A stretch of DNA of 64,000 nucleotides from Paramarasmius palmivorus. Lineage: Eukaryota; Basidiomycota; Agaricomycetes; Agaricales; Marasmiaceae. The notes under the pieces were generated by a model. The model was given only the letters and a program-made list of their open reading frames with translations, ran no database searches and was not told the origin of the DNA. The position numbers and the translations under genes were made by a program. This document shows, piece after piece, positions 34,221 through 45,861 of the stretch (position 1 is its first letter; every line of letters begins with the position of its first letter). Where the stretch lies: NCBI GenBank assembly GCA_037176845.1, contig JAYKXP010000200.1:1-64000 (forward strand). Reading direction: 5' to 3'.

Positions 34221-34480
34221 ACAGGTAGCTACCCAAATATCATATCCTTCACAGGTAGCTGCCCACCTGGTATATTCTTGACAGGTAGCTACCCACCAGA
34301 TATATTTTCCACAGGCAGCCACCCTATGGATATATTTTTCACAGGCAGCCACCTAATGGATATATCCATTGCAGGCAGCTACCCAACATATATATCCATT
34401 GCAGGCAACTACCCAATAAATGGATGTCTCACAGGTGGCTACCCGTGTCATATATTGACCCATAGGTAGTTACCAGACAC
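34221..34480. repeat. 30-bp minisatellite with a palindrome in each unit
   Basis: ACAGGTAGCT or a close variant recurs exactly every 30 bp at 34221, 34251, 34281, 34311, 34341, 34371, 34401, 34431 and 34461, with no insertions or deletions. Most units contain GGTAGCTACC or a near form. The plus-strand frame stays open across the array (34209-34469) and would encode a 10-residue repeat of type TGSYPPDIFS. Confidence 0.9.
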
Positions 34481-35037
34481 TGTATTTATGATTAGGCAAA
34501 TACCTAGTAGCAGAACAGGTAGATACCTATGACAATTGTCTGCCACTAAAACACTCAAATTGGCATGTGAGGTAGCATTATGTCTTGATATTTTGTGATG
34601 GTTGCATACTACTTCAGTCTCTCATTCTATACATATATCATGTACCTTGTCCTGATGTTAGCAATACTATCTCTTCAGTCTTCCATTCTATACATATATT
34701 GTGTTCTTCCTCCTGATGTTAGCACTATCCCAATGTAAACCATGGCCTACGTATATTAGGGTCCATAATCACAAGTTCTGAGCATAATCACTATTATCTT
34801 ATAAACTGTACCTGGCTGATCTGTGCTGTACTACTATTGCAGACTATATTGCCCATCTAAAATCATCGCTTTTAGAGGGATAAATGAGGTTTTTTTTTGG
34901 CGAGCATTAGCTATCCTCTAAGCCTTGTAATATACTAAAGTAGAGACAAAGATATGAATGTCACTAACAAGTGCAATATTGGGGCATCAACGCCCAATTT
35001 ATGGCTGATTCTGGGAAAGCAGGACCCCTGGCACCCC

Positions 35038-35725
35038 TGTCACATCACAAAGTGATGGAATATACCATGGAAAACCAGGCAATAGCCTAGAGGATTTACA
35101 ACAGGAAGGCAGCTGCCCAGGACTTCATCCAGCAAAAAGCCAGGAGAAAACCTTATCACAAGTTTGAATTACAGGTAAGTACCTACCAAGGTAACCGCAA
35201 TTAATGAACCCACCTTAAAGACCAAACTGCTCACCTCAAGAGTTTATCCTATTAGGTCCTGTATGGGGGGTGACTGAAGTGCAGAAGTGCTTGGTGACGT
35301 TCTGGAAGTGTTTTAACTGGTTGGGTTACATTTTAGCATCATAGAGAAGGCCTCAGTTTCGGTAATTGAGCTTCCTTGCTTGCGTGCTTTATAGAAGATA
35401 GTTTTGGTGGCTGTTTTCCGGCAGTTGTGCTGTAGTTTTACCTTAGAGAGAGTCAGATCACTTAAGGCAGTTTAGATCGAACCAAGATCAGCTTCATATA
35501 GCCCTTGGCACCTTATTTCCGAGCTTATAGAAGCAAGGACAACCCTATTACGCATCTACACAGGTGTACTTTCCTAGAACTTCGACGAATAGAAGTGATT
35601 TTACCCCTCTTGAGACCAAGCTTGAGTAGATATCTCTAAGCACGGCAACTCTGATCACGCCGAACCACACTTGCACAACTACACCACAGTAGAGTGCTTT
35701 TGTACACTGAGAGCAGTCATAGTAT
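35038..35725 (+). mobile_element. Possible 5' LTR of Gypsy copy 1
   Basis: TGTCACATCACAAAGTGATGG at about 35038 starts with TG and contains an inverted repeat, as many fungal Gypsy LTRs do. The gag gene begins about 950 bp downstream. No second LTR is in the window and the right end is not fixed, so the limits are tentative. Confidence 0.3.
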
Positions 35726-35988
35726 TAGGTGATTTCACCGAAACTAAGTGGTATTATCTGGAGCCCACCGCAAGGGGTGGTTCTAGAGCATTTACTTGAC
35801 TCAATCGAGAGGAATTATCCTTCTACAAGCCTTAGCTTGAAGAATTTACATCTATCCATCTTTTATAAGTGGACCTTGACGAGGAACACTACCCAATTTA
35901 CTGATAAGAAGCGAGTCAAAGCAGTTTCTTGTCAACCCACGGCTAGTGAATCAAAATTAGTCGCGGTAAAAAGCATCAAGTAGACAAA

Positions 35989-38900
35989 GTGTTTCAAGTA
36001 CCAGGTGCTTTTCCCACTGCATCACCTGAAGCGAGTGAATCTACTACTACCCACACTCAGTCGAGGTTACTTACCCGACAACAATCAAAAGCTACAGGTT
36101 CTCAACCTATTAGCACCAATCATTTCGATAGGAAAGGTTTTCCGATCCTAGATTCGTTACCTTCTGCATCGTCAAGTAGACTTGGAAGTAGACAAAATGC
36201 ATATACACCTGGATTTTCATTTGGAAGAGCATTACATTTCAGAGACCCATCTCCAGAACCATTAGTTACTAGACCTACCAGTCCAAGAACTAGTGTTGAA
36301 CCCATCTTACCTACAAATTCCACCTCTACTCCAGATCCTTTGGAGTTAGATCACTTATCTGACGGATGTACTATGCCGACAGAACCCAAAGAGCGAGAGT
36401 TATCTCCACTCACTGATATTGAATCAGAACCAGAACCTATATTACCCCAAATAAATACCAATGATATGGTACCACCAGTGTTTACACTTAGAGAGTCCTG
36501 GCAGACACTACCAGATGAAGTGGCCAGTCAAATCCGTAACAACCAGACTGTTAAGATATTCAAGGACGTGAAAGAATTTGATGATTCAGATCCTGGCATG
36601 TTGTTGGACTGGTTGGAAGACCTTGAAACTGTGTTTGGAGCAGCCAATGTCACGGAAGAGACTGCGAAGATTTATCTGGCAGTGTATAAATGCAAGAGGG
36701 ACTATCGAAGGCAGATAGCACATAGACCTGAGGTGTTGGGACACTCCTATAAGAGGTTTGTCGAGATGCTGTACGAAGATTTCCCTGAGGCTGCAAACAT
36801 GGACAAAGGTTCCATGAGCAAGCTAAAGAAAGTTGTACAGAAATATAGACAATTACTTGATTGGGATGTAGAGAAATTGAAGGCCTATCATAGAGCGTTC
36901 AAGTACGAAATAGATAAGCTCATGAAAGAGCCTGCTGTCTTGAACAATCACAATGCTGTACAATGGTACTTGAGTGGCTTAAGTGACTATTGGCGAGAGC
37001 GAATTAACCAAGTAATGGGTGAAATCACTCGTGAAGAGGCAAAGAAAAATAGAGGCGAGCCTAGAAAAGAGCAATGCTGCTTTGATGATCCTTGGGATTT
37101 GAAAGTTGTAATGCAAGAAATGGAAGTCTTGATGGCAGTTGGAGATGGAAGTGTGTACATGAAAATGAATGAGCTTTCCTTAGCTGATCCAGTAATAAAA
37201 GACATGTACAAGAGTAAACCATCTGCATCACAAGTAAAATCACCTGGATTTCCTCATATGGTTAGTCCGTCCACCAAGAAGTCCAACGAAGCTGAGATCA
37301 AAGAAGAGCCAGCGACTGTTGAGTTGTATGACTGACATCATGAAGAAGAAGAGTTGCATCAGATGGGAGTTGCTGTGTCAGTAGATGCGCATACAGCCAA
37401 GTTGCGTGTGCAGGATCAAGAGATCCAGTTGTTGGGTACTGGTATGGATTCAATCAAGACCTTGAGTGGAGAAGTGATTTCACTTAAGAAGACCTTGGAT
37501 GACCTACCTACAAGGCTAGCATCAGCACTACAGACCAATACTAGGTCTAGCAACCCACCAATGGGTAATCGCACTTCGAACAATGGCTTTAATACTAGAA
37601 GCAATGATGGTAGTGCTTGTTTCTTCTGCAAAGACCCTTTGCACAGAGTAAGGGACTGTCCTCACCAAAAACATTTGATGGACAAAGGTTTAATCGCGTA
37701 GAATCAGTCTGCTCGAACCATGATGATGAAAGATGGTAGCCAATTCCCTGAGCCTGGACCGAATCAGACATACAAAGACTCTGTAAATGAATACATTAAA
37801 GCTAAAGGCTGGGATAGGAATGCCGACAGCTTTATGTTCCAGAGCAATGATGATCCTATGGAGGAATACTATCGAGAGCTTAGTGGCAGCAATGCTAGGA
37901 GTTTTACTAGTGAATTGGACTTGAAGTCGTTTGCTAATCTGGTGATTGATCAATATGTCACTAGATCTGCGGATGAGTCAAAAAACTAGAAAGCCCAGTG
38001 ATGGGGCTTGTCAATCAGACCAGATTGACGAATACAAAAGCCCCTGAGGGTAACAAACCTAAAAGGTCCATACCACAAATAGAACCACCGACATTGACTA
38101 GAGCCGAGAAAGCTAGATATAAAGATTCTACTATAGAGGGTGAAAACACCCATAAAAATCAAAGCCAAAAGAATAAAAATGATGAGAGAACCAGTACAAC
38201 TGGCAAGAATAGAGAGACGGCTAATAAAACCGTTCGCTTCGATGACCTAGAGCATGACAGACCATTTGATGATGTGGAACCATTAGACCGTCCACCTATC
38301 CCTAAGGAACATATAGTGGAGAAGGGGATGGCACATCGTCAGGATCAAGTGGCAGAGTCGGCAAAACCCGAAGTTAAGTGTGGTGCAGTAATAAAACCCA
38401 TTGGCCAAAGTAAAATCACTTCGAAAAGCAAGGAGACCAATGTTCCAAGCTTGGAAGCAGCTGTATTGGAAAGATACCTATCTACTGGAGCTACTATACC
38501 TTTGGGGGAGCTGTTAACACTAGCTCCATCAGTCCGTAAATTGTTGGCTCGTAAATGCAGGTTTAGAAACGTGAATAAAAAGCCTATCTCGTCGTTCTAT
38601 GCTGAGTTACCCCAGACCCAAGTGTTTACTATGACAACTGAAGTACTGCAAGACCTTGATAGCAGTAACTTCGTGGTGAACACATCAGAATTGTGCTCTC
38701 CAGATGAGACTCTCGAGATGTTCTTTGATATCCTTGAGACTGAGACAGATGGAATGCCCGCTGGGACCATTGTACATTGGGACATCATCGAATCTTACCT
38801 CAATGAGACCAACTCGGAAGGGAAAAAGATCATCTTGATAGCTGCACTGTCTGAAGATCTTAGATGCATATTCCCAAGGTTAAATGGCCATTCAGATCCA

Positions 38901-39045
38901 ATTGAAGGTATATTGGATATGGGGTCTATGATCTTGTGCATTAACAAGAGACAAGCTGTTGGAAGAGGAATTGAATGGGATCCATCTACTGTATTGCATA
39001 TGCAAAGTGTGAATGGCAGTCTAAATCGAACCCTTGGACTAGCTA
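35989..39045 (+). pseudogene. gag: Gypsy retrotransposon copy 1: gag and protease, pol missing
   Basis: The first frame (35989-37335) is an intact 448-codon Gag. A Ser/Pro-rich N terminus precedes the capsid-like region (IFKDVKEFDDSDPGMLLDWL, YKRFVEMLYEDFPEA, YHRAFKYEIDKLM, WYLSGLSDYWRERI). After a stop, the frame resumes with the zinc knuckle CFFCKDPLHRVRDC (C-x2-C-x4-H-x4-C, about 37618). Further stops lie near 37335, 37701 and 37989. A retroviral-type protease follows at about 38890-39040 with GILDMGSMILCI in place of the usual D-(S/T)-G, then NGSLNRTLGLA. Homology ends at about 39045 and no RT, RNase H or integrase follows. The element is dead and truncated. Confidence 0.7.
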
Positions 39046-39742
39046 GTGTGATGGAGCATAGCTTTTTCCTTTCATTTCTCTAAGTCCCCTTATCTATTTT
39101 CTTATCTTCATCTTATCATTTTCCACTTATATCACGTACAGCCTCTCATCCACCAGAACATTCCACATCATCCTTCCATTGTTCTACATCTTTCCGTATT
39201 ATTCTGATTGCTTACTTGTACAATTCTCACCAAGACAGACTCTTCACATATAAACTGTAGTTGTAGATGCCTAGTTCCCCATCTTGACCTCTTGGTCATT
39301 TGGGCTAGGCAAGCCGTCTTGTATTTTATTCCTTTAGTTATGCTAACTTGGTCATTTGGGCTAGTATCTGACTCGTGTCTGCCTGCTCAATGTTGTATAG
39401 TGCCTTGTGCCTACACCGGATCACCCCCTTTTCCCTTATCATCATTGCTCAGCACTGCTATCTGTAGAGAGGTAGCTGGTTTGCCCTCACATTAGGTCAA
39501 GATCTCATTGAATGCCGTTGACCTGGTAGCGTCAACCTCGTTCAAGGTACACCCTGGCAGACACAGCAACTGTTACACCCCCACCTCCTTTTGACTGTTC
39601 CTCCTGTACACACTCCTACAACACTGACAACCAATGTGACAACCATCTCCATGACAACGACTATTGGTGGAACTGTGACACCAGCCCCTGCCCAAACCAA
39701 CTGCACAATCCGTTAGACTGGGCCGACAACACCTACAAAGAC
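39046..39742 (+). other. 5' leader/LTR-like region of Gypsy copy 2
   Basis: A pyrimidine-rich stretch contains CTTGGTCATTTGGGCTAG twice (39291-39308 and 39347-39364). TGGTAGCGTCAACC near 39520 could be a primer-binding site. From about 39590 an open frame (FDCSSCTHSYNTDNQC...) runs into the target site of Copia B and continues after it at 42988, so this is the start of the Gypsy 2 coding region. The LTR limits are not resolved. Confidence 0.4.
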
Positions 39743-40111
39743 TGTCAGAGTTTTAGATTGAACTCTGTTAGCAGCGATAGCGCAGGTAAGCGCGAATAAA
39801 CAATAGCAGATGACCAGAGGGGTTGAGAGAACCAAGTGATGAACTGATTCAAATTATTCAATTGTATGTAGGGTTTTCTGTCTAGCTTTTATACATGAGT
39901 GAGGGATAAAAGATAATCCTAAAGGTACGATAATAGATACTAAGTGAACTAGAAATAACTGCACAGTCAGTGTCAGTAACTGTCAGTAGATGGTAGTACA
40001 AGCAGGTTAAAGCTACTGTTCTATGTATATCTGCTTTCTTAGTAATTGTGGCATAGGCGGAATAAAGTGAAAATAACTTGTCTAGTGATATCTATATTTA
40101 GAATTCCAACA

Positions 40112-40120
40112 CTCCCCCTC
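40112..40120 (-). other. Polypurine tract of Copia B
   Basis: CTCCCCCTC on the plus strand is GAGGGGGAG on the element strand, directly beside the 3' LTR (39743-40111). The same tract lies at 46231-46239 in Copia C. It primes plus-strand DNA synthesis in LTR elements. Confidence 0.75.
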
Positions 40121-40138
40121 AAACCTTGGATGATGGAA

Positions 40139-42434
40139 TTATCCGGGGTTTGACTCTAATTCTTTGTTCGCGTGTTCTGTTCGGTGATTCCAATGTGTGA
40201 TCCGGTGGCGATGTTCTGTGTTCTGTTGATCTCGGTGTTTAATCTTCTGTCGGTGGTAGTATTGGTGATATGGTGGTTCCAATTCCGCTTCTTTGACTGT
40301 TCCTGAATATTCTCCTGTTGGATTGACGTTTTCAAGTTGTTTAGGTCCAACTTGTTTTTCCTTTGGTGACCTGTTTCCTGCATTGAGATCCATCTCGGCG
40401 ACTTGTTTTGAAATGTCGTTGATCGAGTTTTTGTGCTCCCCCTCGACGAGTGTGATCTGCAATGGTTCAAGAGCTTCTGAATCTGTCTTGTTCTCCTTGT
40501 GTGCCAATGTCTCTTCTGTTCCTTTTTCCTGTTCCATTTCTCCATCCCTTGGGGTAATTTCCTTTGTTTCTTCCTTCTGTCCTATGACTTTCATCAGCCA
40601 TTCTGGATGTGATTTCTCCCCCATAAGTATGTGCTGGATAAATTGGTGACATATTTGGCAACAATGGTGCTCCTTGAATGTCTGTCCTCCATGAATTTCA
40701 TGGTCCTTGGTTTCTGTAGCTGTGTCTGGTTCAATTTCCTGTTGTTGTCCTCTATAGCCTTCTTGATGGCGTTGTTGAGAATCCATTCGATTTTCTCTGC
40801 ATATGATGGCTTTGCTATCAATCAGGTTCTGTAAATCGACCATTGTGGTCTCCATGGTGTCGATTTTCACGGCCATGTATGCTGTTTCCTTGGATTTCTC
40901 TTCAGTTTCCTTTGTGGTTCCGAATTCTTCATCGTAAAACCATTCTTTTGGTGGATTAAACTGTTCCACTGCTCGGATTTCCCTGGCTAACCATGTGCCT
41001 TCTTCCCATATTTCTTCTTCCATGGCTTTAACAGCACTTTCCTTGGTACTGCTTGCCTTCTCTTTGCCTTTTCTCCATGATTGGCTATCTTTAGCTGGCT
41101 TGGACTTCACTTTGTCCTTGGAGTCATCGTCTGATTTCTTGGATTTCGGCTTTGAACGACATCCTGCGGCGATATGCCCTTTTCCTTGACATCTGAAGCA
41201 TGTGATTTCCTTCCGTTCTCTATTATCTCCGCCCTGACGATCATTAAATTGTCTCCGGCCTTTTCCTCGGCTATTAAATCCTCGGCCTCTATTATTGGAA
41301 TGATCTCGGGAATAATGGACTTTTTCCCGTTCTGGATGTTTCCGTAATGCCTGCCCACTAGCTTCTGCTCGGATTGCAGTGATGAGTGCATCGACTGTCA
41401 ATGTCTCCTCGTTCTGTTTACAAACAGTAACAAGTGCAGTGATTGTTGCAGTCAGTGAGTTTGGCACTGAAGCTATGAGGGCGTTCTTGAATTGATCATC
41501 CGAAACTTTGATCTTCAATCCTTCCAATTCATTTCTGATCTCGAGTAGATCATCAATGTGCTTGTTGACCTTGGAAATGTCGGTACAGGTTGCGGTGTAG
41601 AGTTTTCGTTCCAAATGTGCTTCCGTAAAAGGATTCTTTGTGTCGTAGTCCTTTTTTAATCCTTCCCATAGTTTATGAGATAATTCCGTTGACTTGTATC
41701 TCCTGAATATCGTATCCGGGAGTTTTCCTATAATGGCATTTAACAGATCTGCGTCTGCATCTGCCTCCTTGTCATTGTCCTTTTCTGGTTCATTTTCCAG
41801 ATATTTCTTGTAACCAACTGATCTGGTAGCTCTTTCTACCCTTGTTGACCACATGGACCAATTAGATCCATCATGCTTTAGTTCTGGCACTTTATCGAAT
41901 GCCTTAATCGCTTTAGACGTCATATTGTCTTCTTCATCTGAATCAAAAGATTCTTCCTTTGGTGGTGGTCTCTTTGGAGATGGTGTTCTCGGTTTCGGTT
42001 TGGGACCTATGCTGGGCGATTCTGGTGTATCGTCCTTCTCTTCGTCGGCAGGTGTTCCTTTGTCTTTGTCAGATACAGGTTTATCAGTATCAACTTCTGA
42101 TTCCTGTTCTGATTCTCCTTTGTCCTGCTCTTGTTCCTTTTCTAGGTCCTGTTCTCTGGTATCGAATTCTTCACCAAATTCGACTTCCTGATCAAACTCT
42201 TCACCAAGTTCGATCTCTTCTTCAACAGTTTCTTCCTGTGAAGCTGGTGTTCCAGATGCTGGAAATGCTCTGTTGCTGTCCCGATGGACTGCCTGTTCTT
42301 CTTCCTACTGGTGTAGGTTGCCTGCTAGGATTCCTGCTGGGGTTCCTAGATCCTCGTAATATTTGTTCTGGGTTGAACGTTCCTGATACTGGGGTACCGC
42401 TTCTGGATTGATAACGGCTACCTCTATCGGACAT
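40139..42434 (-). CDS. gag: Copia B Gag, 5' part in a second overlapping frame
   Basis: The long frame closes at 40139 and is open without interruption upward past the ATG at 41923 (594 codons from there) into an acidic segment (EEEIELGEEFDQEVEFGEEF) near 42220. A separate frame starts at the ATG at 42434 (MSDRGSRYQSRSGTP) and stops at 42222, overlapping the acidic frame in a +1 relationship. Domains are a basic/Ser-rich N terminus, an acidic region, the Gag helical core (DGSNWSMWSTRVERATRSVG), an RG-rich basic stretch, the zinc knuckle CFRCQGKGHIAAGC and a long acidic/His-rich C terminus with CCQICHQFIQHIL. No catalytic domain follows. Whether the two frames join by +1 frameshift, splicing or not at all is unknown. 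Confidence 0.7.
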
Positions 42435-42603
42435 ACACTAGTCCAATAGTCCTTTGCTTTGGGTAGGGGATATTCCGGCGTCCCTGCTCGCCACTCGATG
42501 TATGATCTTGGTTCTTTGTTCCTTGGGGATATTACGGCGTCCCAAACTCGCCACTATACCAATATGAAATCGGTATTACTCTGGTTCGGCTAAGGTTTAT
42601 AGA

Positions 42604-42618
42604 CCGGGGCCCATAACC
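42604..42618 (-). other. Primer-binding site of Copia B (initiator tRNA-Met type)
   Basis: CCGGGGCCCATAACC on the plus strand is GGTTATGGGCCCCGG on the element strand, immediately after the 5' LTR. It is complementary to the anticodon stem-loop of initiator tRNA-Met (CAU within CCCATAACC), the internal half-tRNA priming known for copia and Ty5. The identical sequence is at 48753-48767 in Copia C. Confidence 0.7.
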
Positions 42619-43010
42619 TGTCAGAGTTTTAGATTGAACTCTGTTAGCAGCGATAGCGCAGAAAGCGCGATATAAACGATAGCTGATGACCAGAGGGGTT
42701 GAGAGAACCAAGTGATGAACTGATTCAAATTATTCAATTGTATGTAGGGTTTTCTGTCTAGCTTTTATACATGAGTGAGGGATAAAAGATAATCCTAAAG
42801 GTACGATAATAGATACTAAGTGAACTAGAAATAACTGCACAGTCAGTGTCAGTAACTGTCAGTAGATGGTAGTACAAGCGGGTTAAAGCTACTGTTCTAT
42901 GAATATCTGCTTTCTTAGTAATTGTGGCATAGGCGGAATAAAGTGAAAATAACTTGTCTAGTGATATCTATATTTAGAATTCCAACAAAGACCTCCGCTT
43001 ATTCCCTGCC

Positions 43011-44225
43011 ATGTCTGATAACGCACCCCCTGCACAAACCCAGAATGAGACCCTGCTACAAGTGCTGCTTGCTAGCCAGAAGGCACTCACCGACTCAGTG
43101 GCCCTGCTTACCACCCAGATGTTGTCCAAAGCAGACCAGTGAAGCCGCTCCGAGAAGCCAGTGGTGTTCGCAGGAGATGGAGACAGCGCTGACACCTGCC
43201 GCTTACTCGCGGCATTCTCAGTCTATGGATGGAACTCCAAGAGGGAGATGAACATCCAGGATGCAGATGGACAGTACTACCGCAACGACCGGGTGTGGAT
43301 TAGTACAGCGCTGTCGTTCATGACAAAGGATGCAGCTCTCTGGGCTACTCCCTACATGGAGGAGTACTCATTGGGAAGGCCCATATTTGGTGACAACTGG
43401 GCCACATTCGAGGCAGCTTTCAAACTCCACTTTGAGAGCATAGACGAAAAGGAGGACGCCAAGCACCGCCTCAAGGCTCTCCACCAGGACAAGATGATGG
43501 TGGCAGAATACACAGCCAAGTTCAAGGAGCTCATGGGACGCACCGGCTACTCCATGGAGGACCTCCGTGACCGGTTCTATGATAACCTCAGTCGTGCGTT
43601 TCGCGACAAGTTGGTCCTTGCCATTGGGAGGAGCACCAAGACCTTCAATGAGTTGGTCCAGATGTCAATTGAGGTTGACAACCACTTTCGTCAATGCGAC
43701 GCTGAAAAGCGTCTGGATCCAGCAACTCGACCCCAAGGTCCACGACCTTTCTGGAGCAACCGCCAACTTCCCAACCTGCCACGCACCTCACCTTTTCCTG
43801 CTGCTCCACCAGCACCAACATTTCCAACACGTGACCCCAATGCCATGGACATTGATGCCAACTGTACCCATGGAGACTGGCGTCGCCTGATGAATGGCAA
43901 GTGCTTTGGCTGTGGTTCGACAGAGCACCAACAACGTGATGGGGGCCATGAAAGGGAGATTTGCAACTGGTGCCGCAGAAATGGGCACCAGGAAGCAGTC
44001 TGTTTCAATAGGTGGCTAGGAAGACCTCGTGGGACGAGTGGACAATGTGTTGCCGCCACTGAAACACCTACCACTGAACAGGCACTACTGACCCCACCTG
44101 CTGCAGCCCCCACGACCCCAATTCCAGCTCAGACCGCACCACCAACGGGTCTGGACACTCTCATTGCGCAAATGGAGCAACTCCAGATGCAGATTGCTAC
44201 CATTCGTGCCGAGCAGCATTTTTAG
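43011..44225 (+). pseudogene. gag: Gypsy 2 gag with in-frame stop
   Basis: The frame begins upstream of Copia B and continues after it. An in-frame TGA near 43141 separates a short first part from the 354-codon remainder. The core has WISTALSFMTKDAALWATPY, YTAKFKELMGRTGYS and LSRAFRDKLVLAIG. The nucleocapsid has CFGCGSTEH (incomplete) and CNWCRRNGHQEAVC (C-x2-C-x4-H-x4-C). A coiled-coil-like tail (LIAQMEQLQMQIATIRAEQ) ends it. Typical Ty3/Gypsy Gag, inactive in this copy. Confidence 0.75.
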
Positions 44226-44230
44226 AAGGG

Positions 44231-45861
44231 GTGTCTCCTAAGGCTATGAGAGTCACACCCCCAGATACATCTTTTATCTCCATCTCGCTGTCGTTGTATG
44301 ATTCTGTTTCATCATGTACAATATCTATCCCAGTTGTTGACAAAAATGAAAACCATTTTCACATACGCGCGCGCTTGAAAGGACACAATCGAGAAAAAGA
44401 TGTAGTAGCCATGATTGACAGTGGAGCTACTGGGCTGTTCATTGGGAAGAGATGGGTGGAGGAACAATGTGTTGAAAGATACTGCCTGTGAAGGCAAATT
44501 CCACTCTACAATATCGATGGTAGTCGGAATCATGCAGGGAGTATTGAGGAGTTTGCTAGATTGAGGATGAAGATTGGAGAGCACGAGGAGGAAGTAGAGT
44601 TGTTGATCACTGATCTAGGCCCTGAGGACGTGGTGCTATGGCTACCTTGGCTGAGAAAGGTGAACCCTGCCATTGACTGGGCTAAAGGCGTGATGAAAAT
44701 CGAAATAGAGGAAGAGCAGGAAGAAGAGGTTCAGACAGAGGAGACAAAGCAGTGGGAGCAGATCAAAGGCAACAGAAGGCAGCATAGACAGTGGCAGAAA
44801 GATGGGGTGTTGGAGCATGTGAGCGACGAACTGTGGGTGGCAGCAGGAGTGACATACACAGCAGAGCTGGCATTTGAGGAGTCGAAAAGAAAGGAGAAGA
44901 AGAGCATGGAGGAGATCATGCCTGAGGAGTACCACCAATACCGCAAGGTGTTTTCGGAGGAAGAGTCCCATCGACTGCCTGAGCACAAACCCTGGGATCA
45001 CACCATTGATCTCAAGCCCAATGCTCCAGACTATCCGATCCAAAGTATACCCCATGTCAGTCAATGAGCAGACCGAGTTGGATGCTTTTCTGGAGGAAAA
45101 CCTGTGCAAGGGATACATAGTTCCATCCAAGTCACCCCTCGCCTCTCCAGTCTTCTTTGTCAAGAAGAAGGACAGTAAACTTTGGTTTGTACAGGACTAC
45201 CGCAAGCTCAATGAATTCACCGTCAAAAATCAATACCCCCTTCCTTTAGCTACCAACATCACCAATCGCCTAAAAGGTGCCAAGTACTTCACCAAGTTGG
45301 ATGTTCAGTGGGGATACAACAACATGCGCATCAAGGAAGGAGACAAGTGGAAGGCAGCATTCACCACCAGTCGAGGACTGTTCGAACCACAAGTCATGTT
45401 CTTCGGTCTCACAAACTCCCCAGCAACATTCCAGGCCCTCATGAACTCCATCTTCACAGACCTCATTGCCAAGGGCAAGGTAGCAGTGTACCTGGATGAT
45501 ATCCTCATCTACAGTGCGACCATGGAGGAGCATTGTACCACAACCCACAAAGTGCTGAAAAGACTTCAGGAGTACGATCTCTACCTCCGGCCAGAGAAGT
45601 GCAAGTTCGACCAACAGCAGGTGGAATATCTCGGTATGGTAATATGGGAAGGCCAGGTCACCATGGACCCAGTCAAAGTACGAGCAGTCAAAGAGTGGAG
45701 CACACCCCACAACCTTCGTGAGCTTTGTGGGTTCATTGGCTTTGCCAACTTCTACTGGTGTTTCATCAAAGACTTCTCCAAGATTGCTCGACCCCTGCAC
45801 GACCTCACCAAGAAAGAGCAACAGTGGGACTGGGGAAGGCAACATCAGGAAGCCTTTGATA
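44231..45861 (+). pseudogene. pol: Gypsy 2 protease and reverse transcriptase
   Basis: The protease has VVAMIDSGATGLFIGKRWV (DSGA catalytic motif, about 44400-44450), then a stop near 44491. The linker continues in frames at 44561-45067. The RT runs from about 45050 with GYIVPSKSPLASPVFFVKKK, VQDYRKLNEFTVKNQYPLP, YFTKLDVQWGYNNMRI, FGLTNSPATFQALMNSIF and the catalytic box VAVYLDDILIYS. CGFIGFANFYWCFIKDFS follows. The palm aspartates are intact over this stretch. Copia C interrupts it at 45861, just before the RNase H. At least two frame changes upstream of the RT make the polyprotein unproducible. Confidence 0.8.

Larger units (their letters stand above)
33864..35988. other. Non-coding tract with minisatellite and LTR-like sequence
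   Basis: No gene is supported. It holds isolated GGTAGCTACC-type palindromes (34021-34032 and elsewhere), the 30-bp array at 34221-34480, and a possible 5' LTR and leader of the Gypsy copy that starts at 35989. A short inverted motif, CACATCACAAAGTGATG, lies at about 35040. Confidence 0.45.
39743..42987 (-). mobile_element. Gag-only Copia element B, complete with LTRs
   Basis: LTRs of 369 bp at 39743-40111 and 42619-42987 begin TGTCAGAG and end TTCCAACA on the plus strand. The 5-bp target duplication AAGAC lies at 39738-39742 and 42988-42992. The element runs on the minus strand. Its primer-binding site (42604-42618) and purine tract (40112-40120) are in place. Only a gag gene lies between the LTRs: there is no protease, integrase, RT or RNase H in about 2.5 kb. 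It is therefore a non-autonomous, gag-only element. The LTRs differ at roughly nine positions. Confidence 0.9.

Noticed and set aside
34221..34480. CRISPR-like array
   Set aside because: The whole 30-bp unit repeats with no unique spacers; it is a minisatellite.
45270..45845. 191-codon minus-strand frame
   Set aside because: It lies opposite the conserved reverse transcriptase of Gypsy 2 and has no domain of its own.
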